Shown one piece after another: positions 1-9,704 of a stretch of DNA of 64,000 nt. The DNA is from Pseudochryseolinea flava (GTDB taxonomy: Bacteria; Bacteroidota; Bacteroidia; Cytophagales; Cyclobacteriaceae). The notes below the pieces were generated by a model, which saw only the letters and a list, made by a program, of their open reading frames with translations, was not told the DNA's origin and searched no databases. How positions within the stretch are numbered: the first letter of the stretch is position 1; every line of letters begins with the position of its first letter. A program made the position numbers and the translations under genes. The stretch spans positions 62,001-126,000 of the forward strand of contig NZ_QMFY01000010.1 of NCBI RefSeq assembly GCF_003286915.1. Reading direction: 5' to 3'.

Positions 1-922
1 AATCGTATTTTAAGATTGAGACATCGTAAAATCCACCGCTTGCCGTTTGAAACGCACCCGGTGTAGCTGGAAATAAAATCTCGGGGTTGTTAGATACCGT
101 GATGCCCGACGAATACAATGTACCGCGTTCGCCTGGGGTAGCGGTACTTCCCCAATTGTCTGCGTTGGATCCAGAAAACGTAGAGAAAATCAATAGCGGG
201 TCAATGACCAATTCATAGCACGGGTCATAGCCATTGGGAAATTGAAAAGACACAACATTACCACTGACCTTGAATTTACATTTTACGTTTACTTTTTTTC
301 CATCGACAAATTGAAATGCGATTGGCGACTTCTCGATGATCGTTGCAAGATTCACGACGACGTTGATATCGTCACCATCAAATTGAATTTTGTTCGCACC
401 TGAATACGTAAAGGAGATTTGTTTGGTATCCGCATTTGGCGCGATGATGAAATCGTATTTGGCGTTGTTCCCTTCCGAGTAAACTTTCAGGCTAACACCG
501 TCATAAAAGTTAGCATAGTATATTCCTTGATAGGCGTGCGCACGCGAAGCCCATCGTTTTGGATCATCGCCGATAAAGTAATTATAGTTCGTCTGAGATT
601 TCCCGAACGGAGTAGGTACAGCTTTCGGATTACTTCCGATAAAATCCACAAATATGGTATTCGCTTCAATATGATCAGTTGTTGCATGAGGAAGCTCATC
701 TCCTTCATGCCCATGTCGATGAGCCTCAAGAAGCTTCCGCTCATCAATGAAACAATATACAAATCGCCCCTGCTCAATATTCATTCTTCCACTAGGTATT
801 CTAGCAGAATAAGCGACGCGCGATGGCCATTGATTTTTATTTTCAATAAACTGAAGACCTGGATCGGTTCCTCCATACACACGTAGTACCAGCACTAAAA
901 ATACAGCAGTTAACCCTCGCAT
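1..922 (-). CDS. Secreted DUF7948/SBBP-type protein, N-terminal part
   Basis: This reverse-strand reading frame stays open from an ATG at 922-920 to the window edge (307 codons), so the C-terminus is missing. A short signal peptide (about residues 1-19) is followed by FIENKNQWP (25-33), then NYFIGDDPKRW, YDFIIAPNAD and VIDPLLIFSTFSGSNADNWG. I recognise this series from the N-terminal domain of large Bacteroidota exoproteins (DUF7948) that continue into SBBP beta-propeller repeats and usually end in a T9SS or gliding-motility C-terminal domain; that end is inferred, not seen. It follows the ybbP gene by 122 bases on the same strand and probably has its own promoter. The molecular function is unknown; adhesion or polymer binding would be guesses. 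Confidence 0.82.
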   Translation of the reverse strand, partial: MRGLTAVFLVLVLRVYGGTDPGLQFIENKNQWPSRVAYSARIPSGRMNIEQGRFVYCFIDERKLLEAHRHGHEGDELPHATTDHIEANTIFVDFIGSNPKAVPTPFGKSQTNYNYFIGDDPKRWASRAHAYQGIYYANFYDGVSLKVYSEGNNAKYDFIIAPNADTKQISFTYSGANKIQFDGDDINVVVNLATIIEKSPIAFQFVDGKKVNVKCKFKVSGNVVSFQFPNGYDPCYELVIDPLLIFSTFSGSNADNWGSTATPGERGTLYSSGITVSNNPEILFPATPGAFQTASGGFYDVSILKYD

Positions 923-1044
923 ACCTCAACTTTTTGTTAACGCTCTGAATGCTGAAGTTAGCGATCTTTTTCCAAAATGTAAATTCTATAGCATGATCAA
1001 TTCTTTGCCTATGCTACATTATGCTTTCGAAACTATTTACGCGA

Positions 1045-3618
1045 CTAACTTTCTTTACGCAATACCTGAAGTGGTGGTGTGCTGATCACTTCTCTCGAAT
1101 TCCACCAACCAATGGTCATGGTCATGAACGTCACGCCGACGACGATCAACAGAGACTCAAGCATGTCGTAACCAAATGTGATCTCGAAGAAGAACTTCGT
1201 CAATAGCCAGCCGCTTCCTAATGATAACACCATTCCTGTGATCGCAGAAAATAATCCCAGCCATGCGTACTCGACCAACGTGATCGCCGTGATCTGTCGT
1301 GTTCTAGCGCCTATGGTACGCAACAAAACATTCTCTTTTATACGCAAGAACTTGCTATTGATTACTGCACCAGCCAGCACAATGAGCCCTGTAACGACAC
1401 TAAACAGTGCTAAGAATCTAATAACAAGCCCTAGTTTATTAAACAAGGCATTGATTGTGCCCAATATCAAACGCAAATCAACGAGAGACACGTTCGGAAA
1501 CTGCGTGATCAACTGCCGTTGAAATTCATTCGCTTGTTCTTGATCATCGATGCGTGTAGCGGTAACAAAAATCTGTGGCGCATCTTCCAGCACGCCATTG
1601 GGAAAAACAAAAATAAAGTTCGGTGGATCTTTCGGCCATTCAACTTTACGGATACCGTTGATAAATGCTTTCATCGGTATACCTTGTACATCGAATACCA
1701 GAGAATCTCCAACGGTTATATCCAAGTTCTCCTCCATACCTTCTGATATCGTTACCCAGACTGAATCGGGGCCTGATTTCTTTTGTTGAATCTCCCCTTT
1801 TATCAGCTTCTCTGCAGATTTGTGTAAGGTGTCGCGATAAGTTACACGGTATTCACGCGACAAAGCCCAATTGGGAATACTATCTGTTGTATCGGCTTGC
1901 AGCACGGATACGGGCTTTCCATTTACTTCGCTCAGGCGGCAAGTTACGATTGGAACTACCTGATTTACTTTCAACTTATTATCTTTCATCAATCGAACGA
2001 CGCCATCCTTTTGTTCACGTTGTATGTCAAACAAAATGGTATTCGATTGATTTTCTTGCCCGGCGAATTCTACTTGTCCTAATAAACTCTTTTCGATGAC
2101 GTTGAGTGTAGATATGATAAATGCGCCGAGCCCAATCGTCACCATCAAAACCCGAGTTTGATTGTTCGGACGGAATAGTCCCGAGAGTGAATGCCGCATT
2201 ACGAAGCTGGCACCATGTGGAAAAAACTTCCGAACAAGGTATAACAGACCAGAAGCAACAAGCATCAACCCGCCTAATGCAGCTGCCAGGCCAAGGAAAA
2301 AGAAAATCCCCATCCAAATACTTTTGGTTTGATAAGCTGCAAATAGCAAGGGGAACAACGCGATCAGTACAATTGCCGTGATTTTCGTTTTAGAGTGTGG
2401 CGCCCTGCTTTGTTGTTCCGATCGCAACACCGTAAGCGGTGCAACATTGCGAACAGAGGCAAGCGGTAAGATCGAAAACAACACCGAAACAATTGTGCCC
2501 AACACCAACCCTAGGGCTACTGCCGTCCATGGAATGACCGTGCCCATCTTGAATGGTATAAGATCTTTTAGCAGCACCGGAATCAATTGTTGGATGCCTA
2601 GCCCAACGAACGAGCCAATGACACTTCCGATAATTCCCAACAAAAAGATCTGAATAAAAAAAATATTAAAGGCTTGCCATCCTGTGGAGCCAACACAACG
2701 CAGCACCGCTACTTCCTCACGCTTTTCACGGGCATAAATATGAACGGAGCTTGCCACGCCAATACAACCGAGAATCAACGCGATGAATGCCAATAACGAG
2801 AAGAATTTATAAACTGATTTAAATCCTTCACCAAGTCCCTCCTTCCTGCTCTCTACCGTCTCATAGCCGTACCCACTTTTTCTAATCGCTGCACCGAATT
2901 TATCCAGCGTCGACTTTGTCGCAGCGTCATCTGCTGTTTTAAGAAATTTCTTGTAGGAAACTCGGCTACCAAACTGAACAAGGCCTGTCGAATCCAACGC
3001 TTTCATCGGAATGTAAACCGATGGCGTAAAGGTAGTCATGATACCACCGCCGCCAGGAATTTTGGACACTGTCCCAACGACTCTAAAAGTTGACTTACCG
3101 ATCTTCACTGAATCATCGGAACTTACGGCAAACTGGCTTGCTAGCGTTTCATCCAACATCACCGTATTCGAATCCGCTTGAAGTAATTGATAAGCGTTGG
3201 CTGGCTTGGTTTCAATTTCTCCATAGAAGGGAAATGCCCCCTCAAGCGCCACGAGTCTGATCAACCTAGATTGATTGTTATTCAGAAATAAAATCATAGA
3301 AGCCATGTCCGCTTCTGACGCTTGAGGCAGCTTCGTTGAGTCGAGAATGGAGAGAATTTCTTTGCCGAATTTTTTATCACCATTCACCACGATGTCGGCA
3401 CCCAATAACTCCTTGGCATTGGTATCAATGTCGTGCTGAAGTGTTGTATTCAACGCATCGAGAGCGACAACGGCGGCGATACCCGTGATGAGTGATGCGG
3501 TGAAAAGAAAGAGTCTGGAAAAATTATGCCGCGCATCACGCCACGCCATACGCCAAACCCAACCATCGGTGAATATATTTTTCGCTGCGCGTTTCACCTT
3601 GATTACATAGTCAAGCAT
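1045..3618 (-). CDS. ybbP: YbbP-type ABC transporter permease (FtsX family)
   Basis: 857-residue permease. One membrane helix near residues 35-55 precedes a large periplasmic domain. A first group of three helices (about 270-390) has the FtsX signature AREKREEVAVLRCVGST, and a second FtsX unit follows, with helices in the middle and at the C-terminus. This double-FtsX layout is typical of YbbP, the permease of the YbbA-YbbP exporter; the substrate is not established. The start ATG (3618) lies 3 bases after the stop of the ATPase gene, so the two are co-transcribed and probably co-translated. As in Escherichia coli, the divergent neighbour is tesA, which supports the assignment. A role in extracting lipid or lipoprotein-like molecules from the inner membrane is inferred from the relationship to LolCDE and MacB. 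Confidence 0.9.
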   Translation of the reverse strand: MLDYVIKVKRAAKNIFTDGWVWRMAWRDARHNFSRLFLFTASLITGIAAVVALDALNTTLQHDIDTNAKELLGADIVVNGDKKFGKEILSILDSTKLPQASEADMASMILFLNNNQSRLIRLVALEGAFPFYGEIETKPANAYQLLQADSNTVMLDETLASQFAVSSDDSVKIGKSTFRVVGTVSKIPGGGGIMTTFTPSVYIPMKALDSTGLVQFGSRVSYKKFLKTADDAATKSTLDKFGAAIRKSGYGYETVESRKEGLGEGFKSVYKFFSLLAFIALILGCIGVASSVHIYAREKREEVAVLRCVGSTGWQAFNIFFIQIFLLGIIGSVIGSFVGLGIQQLIPVLLKDLIPFKMGTVIPWTAVALGLVLGTIVSVLFSILPLASVRNVAPLTVLRSEQQSRAPHSKTKITAIVLIALFPLLFAAYQTKSIWMGIFFFLGLAAALGGLMLVASGLLYLVRKFFPHGASFVMRHSLSGLFRPNNQTRVLMVTIGLGAFIISTLNVIEKSLLGQVEFAGQENQSNTILFDIQREQKDGVVRLMKDNKLKVNQVVPIVTCRLSEVNGKPVSVLQADTTDSIPNWALSREYRVTYRDTLHKSAEKLIKGEIQQKKSGPDSVWVTISEGMEENLDITVGDSLVFDVQGIPMKAFINGIRKVEWPKDPPNFIFVFPNGVLEDAPQIFVTATRIDDQEQANEFQRQLITQFPNVSLVDLRLILGTINALFNKLGLVIRFLALFSVVTGLIVLAGAVINSKFLRIKENVLLRTIGARTRQITAITLVEYAWLGLFSAITGMVLSLGSGWLLTKFFFEITFGYDMLESLLIVVGVTFMTMTIGWWNSREVISTPPLQVLRKES

Positions 3619-3621
3619 AGC

Positions 3622-4329
3622 CTAATGATTTTTAGCGAGTGTGAGGGAATTCGACCGATCTTCAATGAGCCGACCACCTTTCATGCGTAAGATGCGGGAG
3701 GTTTTCTCAGCCAATTCCAAATTATGCGTCACCAATACCAAGGTTGTGTGTTGTTCTATATTCATACCAAACAAAAGATCTGTCACGTGATGAGCGTTCT
3801 CTTCATCGAGATTGCCCGTTGGTTCGTCGGCAAAAAGAATTTTCGGGTCAGTCATAAAAGCTCGGGCAATAGCAACACGTTGTTGTTCACCGCCAGAAAG
3901 CTGTGATGGATAATGATTCATTCGAGCACTTAATCCAACGCGCACCAATAAATCTTTAGCTTTACCTTGCACATTTCTTTCGCCACGAAGCTCGAGCGGT
4001 ACCATTACATTTTCAATGGCTGTCAACGTTGATAGCAACTGAAAATTCTGAAACACAAAACCTACATATTGATTACGAATGTATGCACGATCGTCTTCAG
4101 ACATCTTATTGAGTTTAAACCCCATTAACGATACAAGACCAGAAGACGGTGTATCCAGGCCGGCGCACAAACCGAGTAACGTAGTTTTTCCGCTCCCCGA
4201 CGGTCCGATGATGGCAATCGAATTTCCTTGTTCAACTGTAAAAGAGACATCGTCTAAAACCGTTAAAGAGGAGTCAGCGGTACGATAAGTCTTCGTTAAG
4301 TTTTCTGTTTGGAGTACTATTGTTGACAT
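3622..4329 (-). CDS. ybbA: YbbA-type ABC transporter ATPase
   Basis: 235-residue nucleotide-binding subunit of the LolD/MacB class. Walker A is GPSGSGKTT (residues 42-50), the Q-loop lies in [10 protein letters not shown] (89-98), the ABC signature is LSGGEQQ (144-150), Walker B is ILFADEP (164-170), and the switch histidine is in LVLVTHN. It has no membrane segment and should work with the permease encoded 3 bases downstream. Its start is 82 bases from the divergent tesA start, so both promoters must sit in that gap. The length and motifs are normal for the family. Confidence 0.93.
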   Translation of the reverse strand: MSTIVLQTENLTKTYRTADSSLTVLDDVSFTVEQGNSIAIIGPSGSGKTTLLGLCAGLDTPSSGLVSLMGFKLNKMSEDDRAYIRNQYVGFVFQNFQLLSTLTAIENVMVPLELRGERNVQGKAKDLLVRVGLSARMNHYPSQLSGGEQQRVAIARAFMTDPKILFADEPTGNLDEENAHHVTDLLFGMNIEQHTTLVLVTHNLELAEKTSRILRMKGGRLIEDRSNSLTLAKNH

Positions 4330-4411
4330 GATTTTTGTATAGCCTTTTGATGAAGGTAAGCGTTATTATCCTAAAATTGTTTCAGATTAATGGTGCAACG
4401 GTTCACGAATT

Positions 4412-5026
4412 ATGAGTATGGTCGCAAATAAGTTCTTGTTTATTGTATTGGCGGTGCTTTTTCAAGCATCAAACACGCAGAAAGTGATTCTGTTTTACGG
4501 TGATAGCTTAACCGCCGGCATGGGCGTTTCTAGCGATGAAGCCTTTCCTGCGTTGGTCGGCAAAAAATTGAATGCCTCTGGTAAGCCTGTAAAAATTATT
4601 AACGCGGGCTTGAGTGGCGAAACATCGGCAGGCGGATTATCACGACTTGATTGGGTACTCCGTCAGCCCATCGACGTATTTGTACTCGAACTCGGTCCAA
4701 ACGATGGACTACGCGGATTACCGCTTGCACAGACAAAAAAGAATCTGCAGGCCATCATCGATAAAGTAAAAACGAAGTATCCGAAAGTAAAAATTGTCGT
4801 TGCCGGCATGATGGTACCACCTAACATGGGCCCGGATTATACAGCAGAATTCAAGACGATGTATCCTGAGATTGCCAAGAAAAATAATGCTGCGTTAATT
4901 CCGTTCTTACTCCAGAATGTGGCTGGGCATGAAAAACTCAATCAAGATGACGGTATACATCCCAATACTGAGGGCCATAAGATTGTAGCGCAAACTGTTT
5001 ACAATACGATCGCTCCCCTCCTATAA
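4412..5026 (+). CDS. tesA: TesA-like GDSL lysophospholipase/arylesterase
   Basis: 204-residue SGNH hydrolase. A hydrophobic leader (residues 7-20) suggests export to the periplasm. Block I is GDSLTAG with the nucleophile Ser32; Gly is supplied by AGLSGETSAGG, Asn by ELGPNDGLRG (the usual second Gly of this block is Pro here), and block V is DGIHPN with Asp180 and His183. Escherichia coli TesA hydrolyses acyl thioesters and lysophospholipids; the same chemistry is likely. It is divergent from ybbA-ybbP, an arrangement also seen in proteobacteria, which suggests a shared lipid-related role. The start is an ATG with no clear Shine-Dalgarno sequence, as is usual in this phylum. Confidence 0.92.
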   Translation: MSMVANKFLFIVLAVLFQASNTQKVILFYGDSLTAGMGVSSDEAFPALVGKKLNASGKPVKIINAGLSGETSAGGLSRLDWVLRQPIDVFVLELGPNDGLRGLPLAQTKKNLQAIIDKVKTKYPKVKIVVAGMMVPPNMGPDYTAEFKTMYPEIAKKNNAALIPFLLQNVAGHEKLNQDDGIHPNTEGHKIVAQTVYNTIAPLL

Positions 5027-5029
5027 AAA

Positions 5030-5086
5030 CATCACTATCAAAGATGTAATGACGTTAGTGATGCGGAGCAATCAAATGCTCCGCGT
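5030..5086. terminator. Paired inverted repeats between convergent genes
   Basis: Just after the tesA stop, CATCACTA (5030-5037) pairs with TAGTGATG (5056-5063), and GCGGAGCA (5063-5070) pairs with TGCTCCGC (5077-5084), extended by a U-G and an A-U pair. The two hairpins overlap by three bases. No T-tract follows on either strand, so a bidirectional terminator or a 3'-end stabiliser is inferred from position. Confidence 0.4.
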
Positions 5087-5097
5087 TCAAGAATGTG

Positions 5098-6336
5098 TTA
5101 TTCAAATCGCAACGATTCAATCGGATCCAAGCGCGACGCTTTTTGTGCGGGATACCAACCGGACATCAGGCCAACGATGATGCAGACTACGAATCCGAAG
5201 ATCACCCAGACCCACGGTACAAAAAATGCTTTGCTCCCCAGTACGCCGCCAAAGAGATTACCTACTATTATTCCGAGAATAATCCCAGCCAATCCACCGA
5301 GTAAACATACCACGATCGCTTCAATAATAAACTGTTGTCGAATAAGGCTGGGTGTAGCGCCCAATGCTTTCCGAACACCAATTTCGCGCGTACGCTCTGT
5401 TACGGAAACGAGCATGATATTCATCAGCGCGATGGCAGCTCCCAACAACGTAACGAACCCTATTCCAAATCCGCCGGCTTGAAAATACCCGGCGATCTCC
5501 GCTGTCCTTTCTTTCAATGCTTCACTGCTTTCCAGCTCAAACGAATTCTCGCGTCCGGCTTCATCACGTCGAATGGCGCGCATGATGCCCGTGGCTTCTC
5601 CCATTGCATGCTCAAGTTGTGATGCATCTTGAATACTTACCGTAATGGTGTAGTCTAAAGCATTACCATGTGCCATCTGATTTGCCAGCTTAATAGGAAT
5701 GTAAATCATATTATCGAAGTTATCTTCAAACGATTCTCCCTTTTCCTGCAATACACCGATCACTTTCATTTGTACACCAGAGACAGAAATCTTCGTGTTG
5801 AGCGCAAGGTCTTTCGATCCGCTGTAGAGATTCTTAAATACCGCGTGACCGATGATAACCACAGGCTTACCACTCTCAATTTCCATTGAAGAAAAATTTC
5901 TACCCGCTTCAATCGTTAGATTCTTAATACCAAGGTACCCTTCATTCACGCCGAATGCGGATACGTTTGGATTGGTTTTTTTACTCAAATACTTCACTTC
6001 AGCGATCTGTGTAAGATTCGCCGATAAGCTGATCGTCGACGTTACATTGAACTGGTTCATAAAACGCGACATCTCAGAAAGTTTCAATCGTGCGTAAGTT
6101 TTTTCTGTCACCCCTTGCTGTCTTGAACCTCTGTTTTCTTTTGAACGAATGTCGAATGTGTTCGATCCTAATGCCGACAACCCATCACTAACAGATTTTT
6201 GCGCAGCATCCACAGCCGTTAACACACTGATTAATGCCGTGATCCCGATGGTCACAATTAATGCAGTGATAATCGATCGAAGCAAGTTGGCTTGTACCGA
6301 ACGTAGGCCTTCACGTAGATTTTCAATGACATTCAT
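5098..6336 (-). CDS. MacB-like ABC transporter permease
   Basis: 412-residue protein with the MacB order: one N-terminal helix (about residues 20-40), a periplasmic MacB_PCD domain, then three C-terminal helices starting at about 285. The FtsX core carries SVTERTREIGVRKALGAT. The family forms homodimers that use a separate ATPase and often a periplasmic adaptor to move peptides, lipids or drugs. Neither partner is adjacent, so it must use components encoded elsewhere. The start ATG (6336) is preceded by an AT-rich spacer shared with the divergent 6504 gene. Its 3' end faces tesA across the paired hairpins at 5030-5086. Confidence 0.88.
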   Translation of the reverse strand: MNVIENLREGLRSVQANLLRSIITALIVTIGITALISVLTAVDAAQKSVSDGLSALGSNTFDIRSKENRGSRQQGVTEKTYARLKLSEMSRFMNQFNVTSTISLSANLTQIAEVKYLSKKTNPNVSAFGVNEGYLGIKNLTIEAGRNFSSMEIESGKPVVIIGHAVFKNLYSGSKDLALNTKISVSGVQMKVIGVLQEKGESFEDNFDNMIYIPIKLANQMAHGNALDYTITVSIQDASQLEHAMGEATGIMRAIRRDEAGRENSFELESSEALKERTAEIAGYFQAGGFGIGFVTLLGAAIALMNIMLVSVTERTREIGVRKALGATPSLIRQQFIIEAIVVCLLGGLAGIILGIIVGNLFGGVLGSKAFFVPWVWVIFGFVVCIIVGLMSGWYPAQKASRLDPIESLRFE

Positions 6337-6503
6337 CCCTATAAAATTAATTTTGTCTCTATACGTTGATAAAACATACCAAAATGTTACAGGAAGGTAT
6401 GATTTTTTTACCTCTAGAGGTTAATTTGGCGAAATTCATTCCAAATTAATCGCTTGTTGCGGGATTGAGTGGTAAATTTATACTGGCCAACGGTACGTGT
6501 ACG

Positions 6504-7763
6504 ATGATGAGAAGTGCGATTTTAATCCTCCTGCTTACGGTTTGCAGGGTTGCTTATAGCAATTCCATATTCATTCCCATGGATGAAAAGCAAACGAATC
6601 ACCTTAAAGCTTATGGTATTGCTTATTGGATCTTGAAAAGCGAGACCGAAGTTGATTGGTTGTTGAATTATCGTGGCGGATCTTTCATGTGCCAATATCA
6701 TCCTGTCATCCAAAACGAGTTAGTCGTGCGCGGTGTAAGCTTTGAGATTCTTTCCGACGCGCAAGCCAATAAAATCATTACGGAAATTGCGAGTCCTGCT
6801 GTCAATTACGACATCATGAAATTGGAGAAGTATCCGCGCATCGCCGTATATTCGCCAAAGACTAAGCAACCTTGGGACGACGCCGTAACACTCGTTCTCA
6901 CGTACGCCGAAATCCCTTACGATGTTATCTTCGATGACGAGGTCATGAATGGTTCGCTTCCGAAATATGATTGGATACATCTTCACCACGAAGATTTTAC
7001 TGGACAATACGGAAAGTTCTATGGACAATTCAGTAATAATCCATGGTATATCGATCAGCAAAAAGAAGCTGAAGATCTTGCCCGTAAACACGGCTTTCAC
7101 AAAGTATCACAACTGAAATTGGCCGTCGTAAAAAAAATAAAAGAGTTTGTCGCTGGCGGAGGTTTTCTATTCGCGATGTGTTCTGCAACCGATACCTACG
7201 ACATTGCTCTTGCTGCTGAAGGCGTTGATATCTGCGAACGCATGTATGATGGTGATGGTTCTGATCCACAAGCTCAGCAAAAATTACATTTTGATAACAC
7301 ACTTGCCTTTACAGACTTTCGACTCGTGCGTGATCCATATCAATACGAGTTTTCTGATATCGACAATCAACCTGCCGAACGCGGACTTCGCCAGGATAAT
7401 GACTACTTCTCCATCTTCGAATTCTCTGCAAAGTGGGATCCAATTCCAACGATGCTAACACAAAATCATACACGGGTGATCCAAGGATTCTTCGGTCAAA
7501 CAACCGGATTCAAAAAGCAACTGATCAAACCCGACGTGGTGATTATGGGAGAAAACAAAGACATCAAGGAGGCAAAATATCTCCATGGAATCTTCGGCAA
7601 GGGTTTTTACACGTATTATGGGGGACACGATCCTGAGGATTATCAACATCAAGTTGGCGAAGAACCTACGGATCTTAATCAACATCCGAACTCTCCCGGG
7701 TATCGATTGATTCTAAACAACATCCTCTTCCCTGCCGCAAAAAAGAAAAAGCAGAAGACCTAG
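6504..7763 (+). CDS. Conserved secreted protein (often mis-named asparagine synthetase B)
   Basis: The frame opens at a TTG (6465), but the ATG pair at 6504/6507 gives a proper signal peptide (Arg, then a run of Ile/Leu, ending near YSNS), so I choose 6504 (419 residues). The mature protein has motifs I recall from a Bacteroidota family: FIPMDE, LKAYGIAYW, VDWLLNYRGGSF, SPKTKQPWDDAVTLVLTYA, WIHLHHEDFTGQYGKFY, AMCSATDTYDIALAAEGVDIC and YYGGHDPEDYQH. Database entries call it asparagine synthetase B, but I see neither an N-terminal nucleophile Cys glutaminase domain nor an SGGxDS PP-loop. The layout (SPKTKQPWDDAVTLVL, then a GGGFLFAMCSATD segment) is more like a glutamine-amidotransferase-like or LmbE-partner fold, which is only a guess. 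The C-terminus is a Lys-rich tail. Function unknown; likely periplasmic. Confidence 0.85.
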   Translation: MMRSAILILLLTVCRVAYSNSIFIPMDEKQTNHLKAYGIAYWILKSETEVDWLLNYRGGSFMCQYHPVIQNELVVRGVSFEILSDAQANKIITEIASPAVNYDIMKLEKYPRIAVYSPKTKQPWDDAVTLVLTYAEIPYDVIFDDEVMNGSLPKYDWIHLHHEDFTGQYGKFYGQFSNNPWYIDQQKEAEDLARKHGFHKVSQLKLAVVKKIKEFVAGGGFLFAMCSATDTYDIALAAEGVDICERMYDGDGSDPQAQQKLHFDNTLAFTDFRLVRDPYQYEFSDIDNQPAERGLRQDNDYFSIFEFSAKWDPIPTMLTQNHTRVIQGFFGQTTGFKKQLIKPDVVIMGENKDIKEAKYLHGIFGKGFYTYYGGHDPEDYQHQVGEEPTDLNQHPNSPGYRLILNNILFPAAKKKKQKT

Positions 7764-7778
7764 ATCGCCATTTATACG

Positions 7779-8381
7779 CTAATGCATTCTATCTTGTCGT
7801 GCGTCGAGCGTTTTCATAATGTCGGCTTCGGCTTCCAAAAATTCGCGCCATCGGTTCATTACTGTTTCTTCGGATTCGTATTCTTTCGCCAATTGTAGGA
7901 AGTTCTTGTAGTGACCAGCTTCAGATATCATCAGCTCATAATAGAACTTTGCCAAACCAGGATCACCGATATTCTTCCATAACAATCTGAAACGCTCGCA
8001 ACTTCTGGCTTCGATAAGTGCATTCAACAATAATTTTTCTAGCAATTGTTGATCGCGACTTCCTCCTTTTTTCACGATTTGATCGAGCTTACCCACGTAC
8101 TCATCTTTCCGTTGACGAAGTAGCGGAAGGTTTCTTTTCCTCAGTTCTTCAATTACGCGTTCGAAGTGACTCCATTCTTCGGCAACCACCGGCGTCAATA
8201 CTTCTACTAAACGCTCTCTTTCAGGATAGAGTACGATTAGAGAAATGCACGACGACGCGGCTTTTTGTTCGCAATACGCATGATCGACAAGTATCTCGTG
8301 GATATTTTTTTCGGCGATGTTGACCCAACGCGGATCGGTTGGCAATTCAAGTCCTAATGTGAACTTATCTTTCGCATCCAT
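7779..8381 (-). CDS. miaE: tRNA-(ms2io6A)-hydroxylase MiaE
   Basis: 200-residue diiron hydroxylase that hydroxylates the isopentenyl group of ms2i6A at tRNA position 37. Ferritin-like ligand motifs are present: HAYCEQKAA (Glu38), EEWSHFERV (Glu69, His72), EARSCERF and SEAGHYKNF. Length and motif order match the family. It converges on the preceding gene with a 15-base gap and is divergent from murB. The start ATG (8381) sits before ELPTDPRW, a usual N-terminal feature of MiaE. Confidence 0.93.
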   Translation of the reverse strand: MDAKDKFTLGLELPTDPRWVNIAEKNIHEILVDHAYCEQKAASSCISLIVLYPERERLVEVLTPVVAEEWSHFERVIEELRKRNLPLLRQRKDEYVGKLDQIVKKGGSRDQQLLEKLLLNALIEARSCERFRLLWKNIGDPGLAKFYYELMISEAGHYKNFLQLAKEYESEETVMNRWREFLEAEADIMKTLDARQDRMH

Positions 8382-8505
8382 GGCATAACAATTTCAACTG
8401 CAAGGTAGAATTTTTCCATTTCAGGTTCATTGTCCGTTCTAACTAACAAACGACGATGATAATTCACACGTTTTTATACCTTCGTCATTGAAATTTCAAT
8501 TCGAC

Positions 8506-9537
8506 ATGCCGACCATTCAACAAAACATCGACCTTTTGCCTTACAACACATTTAAGATACAGGCTTCTGCAAAGCACTTTACTGAAATCCGTAGTGAGCG
8601 CGAAGCCATCGACCTCTTTACTTCCGAGATTTTCAACACAGAAAAGCATTTATTTCTGGGTGGTGGCAGTAACATCCTGCTCACAAAAGATTTCGATGGT
8701 ATTGTGGTCCGAAATGCGATTAAGGGCGTGTCGGTTGTAAGTGAAAATGAAAGCAACATCACACTGAAGGTCGGTGCGGGAGAAAATTGGCATGACTTCG
8801 TGTGCTACTGTGTAGATAAAAATTATGGAGGAATCGAAAATCTTTCGTTAATACCCGGTACAGTTGGTGCGGCGCCTATGCAAAACATCGGCGCTTATGG
8901 CGTTGAGATCAAAGAATCTATCGATTATGTAGAAGCAATCCAGATTAACACAGGTAAGAAAGTAATTTTCAGCAAAGAACAGTGTGAGTTCGGATATCGT
9001 GAAAGCATTTTCAAACAGAAAGTACGTGATCAATACTTTATCTCAAGTGTCACTTTAACGTTGACAAAAGACAATCATCATCATTTTAACATTACTTACG
9101 GTGCCATTGCTGATACACTGACATCGCAAGGACATGATTTAAAAGCGTTGACGGTAAAAAAAATCAGTGATGCCGTGATCGCGATTCGTCAGAGCAAATT
9201 ACCGGATCCAAAAGTGATTGGTAATGCCGGAAGCTTCTTCAAAAATCCATCCGTGAGTGAAGATATTTTCGTTTTGATCAAACAATCTTACGTGAATGTA
9301 CCGAGTTTCCCTGGGGAAAATGGACTGATTAAGATTCCTGGAGGGTGGTTGATCGAGCAAAGCGGATGGAAAGGAAAAACATTCGACAACATTGGTGTTC
9401 ATAAGCAACAAGCACTGGTGTTGGTAAATTATGGCGGTGGTAATGGAGAGAAAATATGGGAACTCGCGATGGAGATTCAAAAAAGTGTTCGTGAAAAATT
9501 CAACATCATCTTACATCCTGAAGTAAATGTGATTTGA
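8506..9537 (+). CDS. murB: UDP-N-acetylenolpyruvoylglucosamine reductase MurB
   Basis: FAD/NADPH enzyme that makes UDP-MurNAc for peptidoglycan. Visible motifs are LPYNTFKI, FLGGGSNILL (FAD pyrophosphate loop), SLIPGTVGAAPMQNIGAYG, FGYRESIFK, and the C-terminal GNAGSFFKNP and LIEQSGWKG. The insert around YRESIFKQK and the long C-terminus place it in type I, the Escherichia coli form. The frame can be opened at a TTG (8488), but the ATG at 8506 (343 residues) fits the family length better. A -7-like element TACCTTCG (8477-8484, one mismatch from TAnnTTTG) lies 21 bases upstream of this ATG. Confidence 0.94.
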   Translation: MPTIQQNIDLLPYNTFKIQASAKHFTEIRSEREAIDLFTSEIFNTEKHLFLGGGSNILLTKDFDGIVVRNAIKGVSVVSENESNITLKVGAGENWHDFVCYCVDKNYGGIENLSLIPGTVGAAPMQNIGAYGVEIKESIDYVEAIQINTGKKVIFSKEQCEFGYRESIFKQKVRDQYFISSVTLTLTKDNHHHFNITYGAIADTLTSQGHDLKALTVKKISDAVIAIRQSKLPDPKVIGNAGSFFKNPSVSEDIFVLIKQSYVNVPSFPGENGLIKIPGGWLIEQSGWKGKTFDNIGVHKQQALVLVNYGGGNGEKIWELAMEIQKSVREKFNIILHPEVNVI

Positions 9538-9704
9538 TGTTCATCAGTGATGACGCATCACATCATCGTTGATCAATTGATAAATCTATTCACGTCGATT
9601 ACTTGCAAAAAAATCTCGCTCTGAAAAATTTTTCTCAAAAAATTTTTGCGAATAAAAAATTTGTTATAACTTTTCGTATCGTTTAACAAAAAAATAAAAA
9701 CGCT

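Noticed and set aside
419-886. 155-codon plus-strand frame
   Set aside because: It is antisense to the DUF7948-type gene, whose frame is open to the window edge and has clear family motifs.
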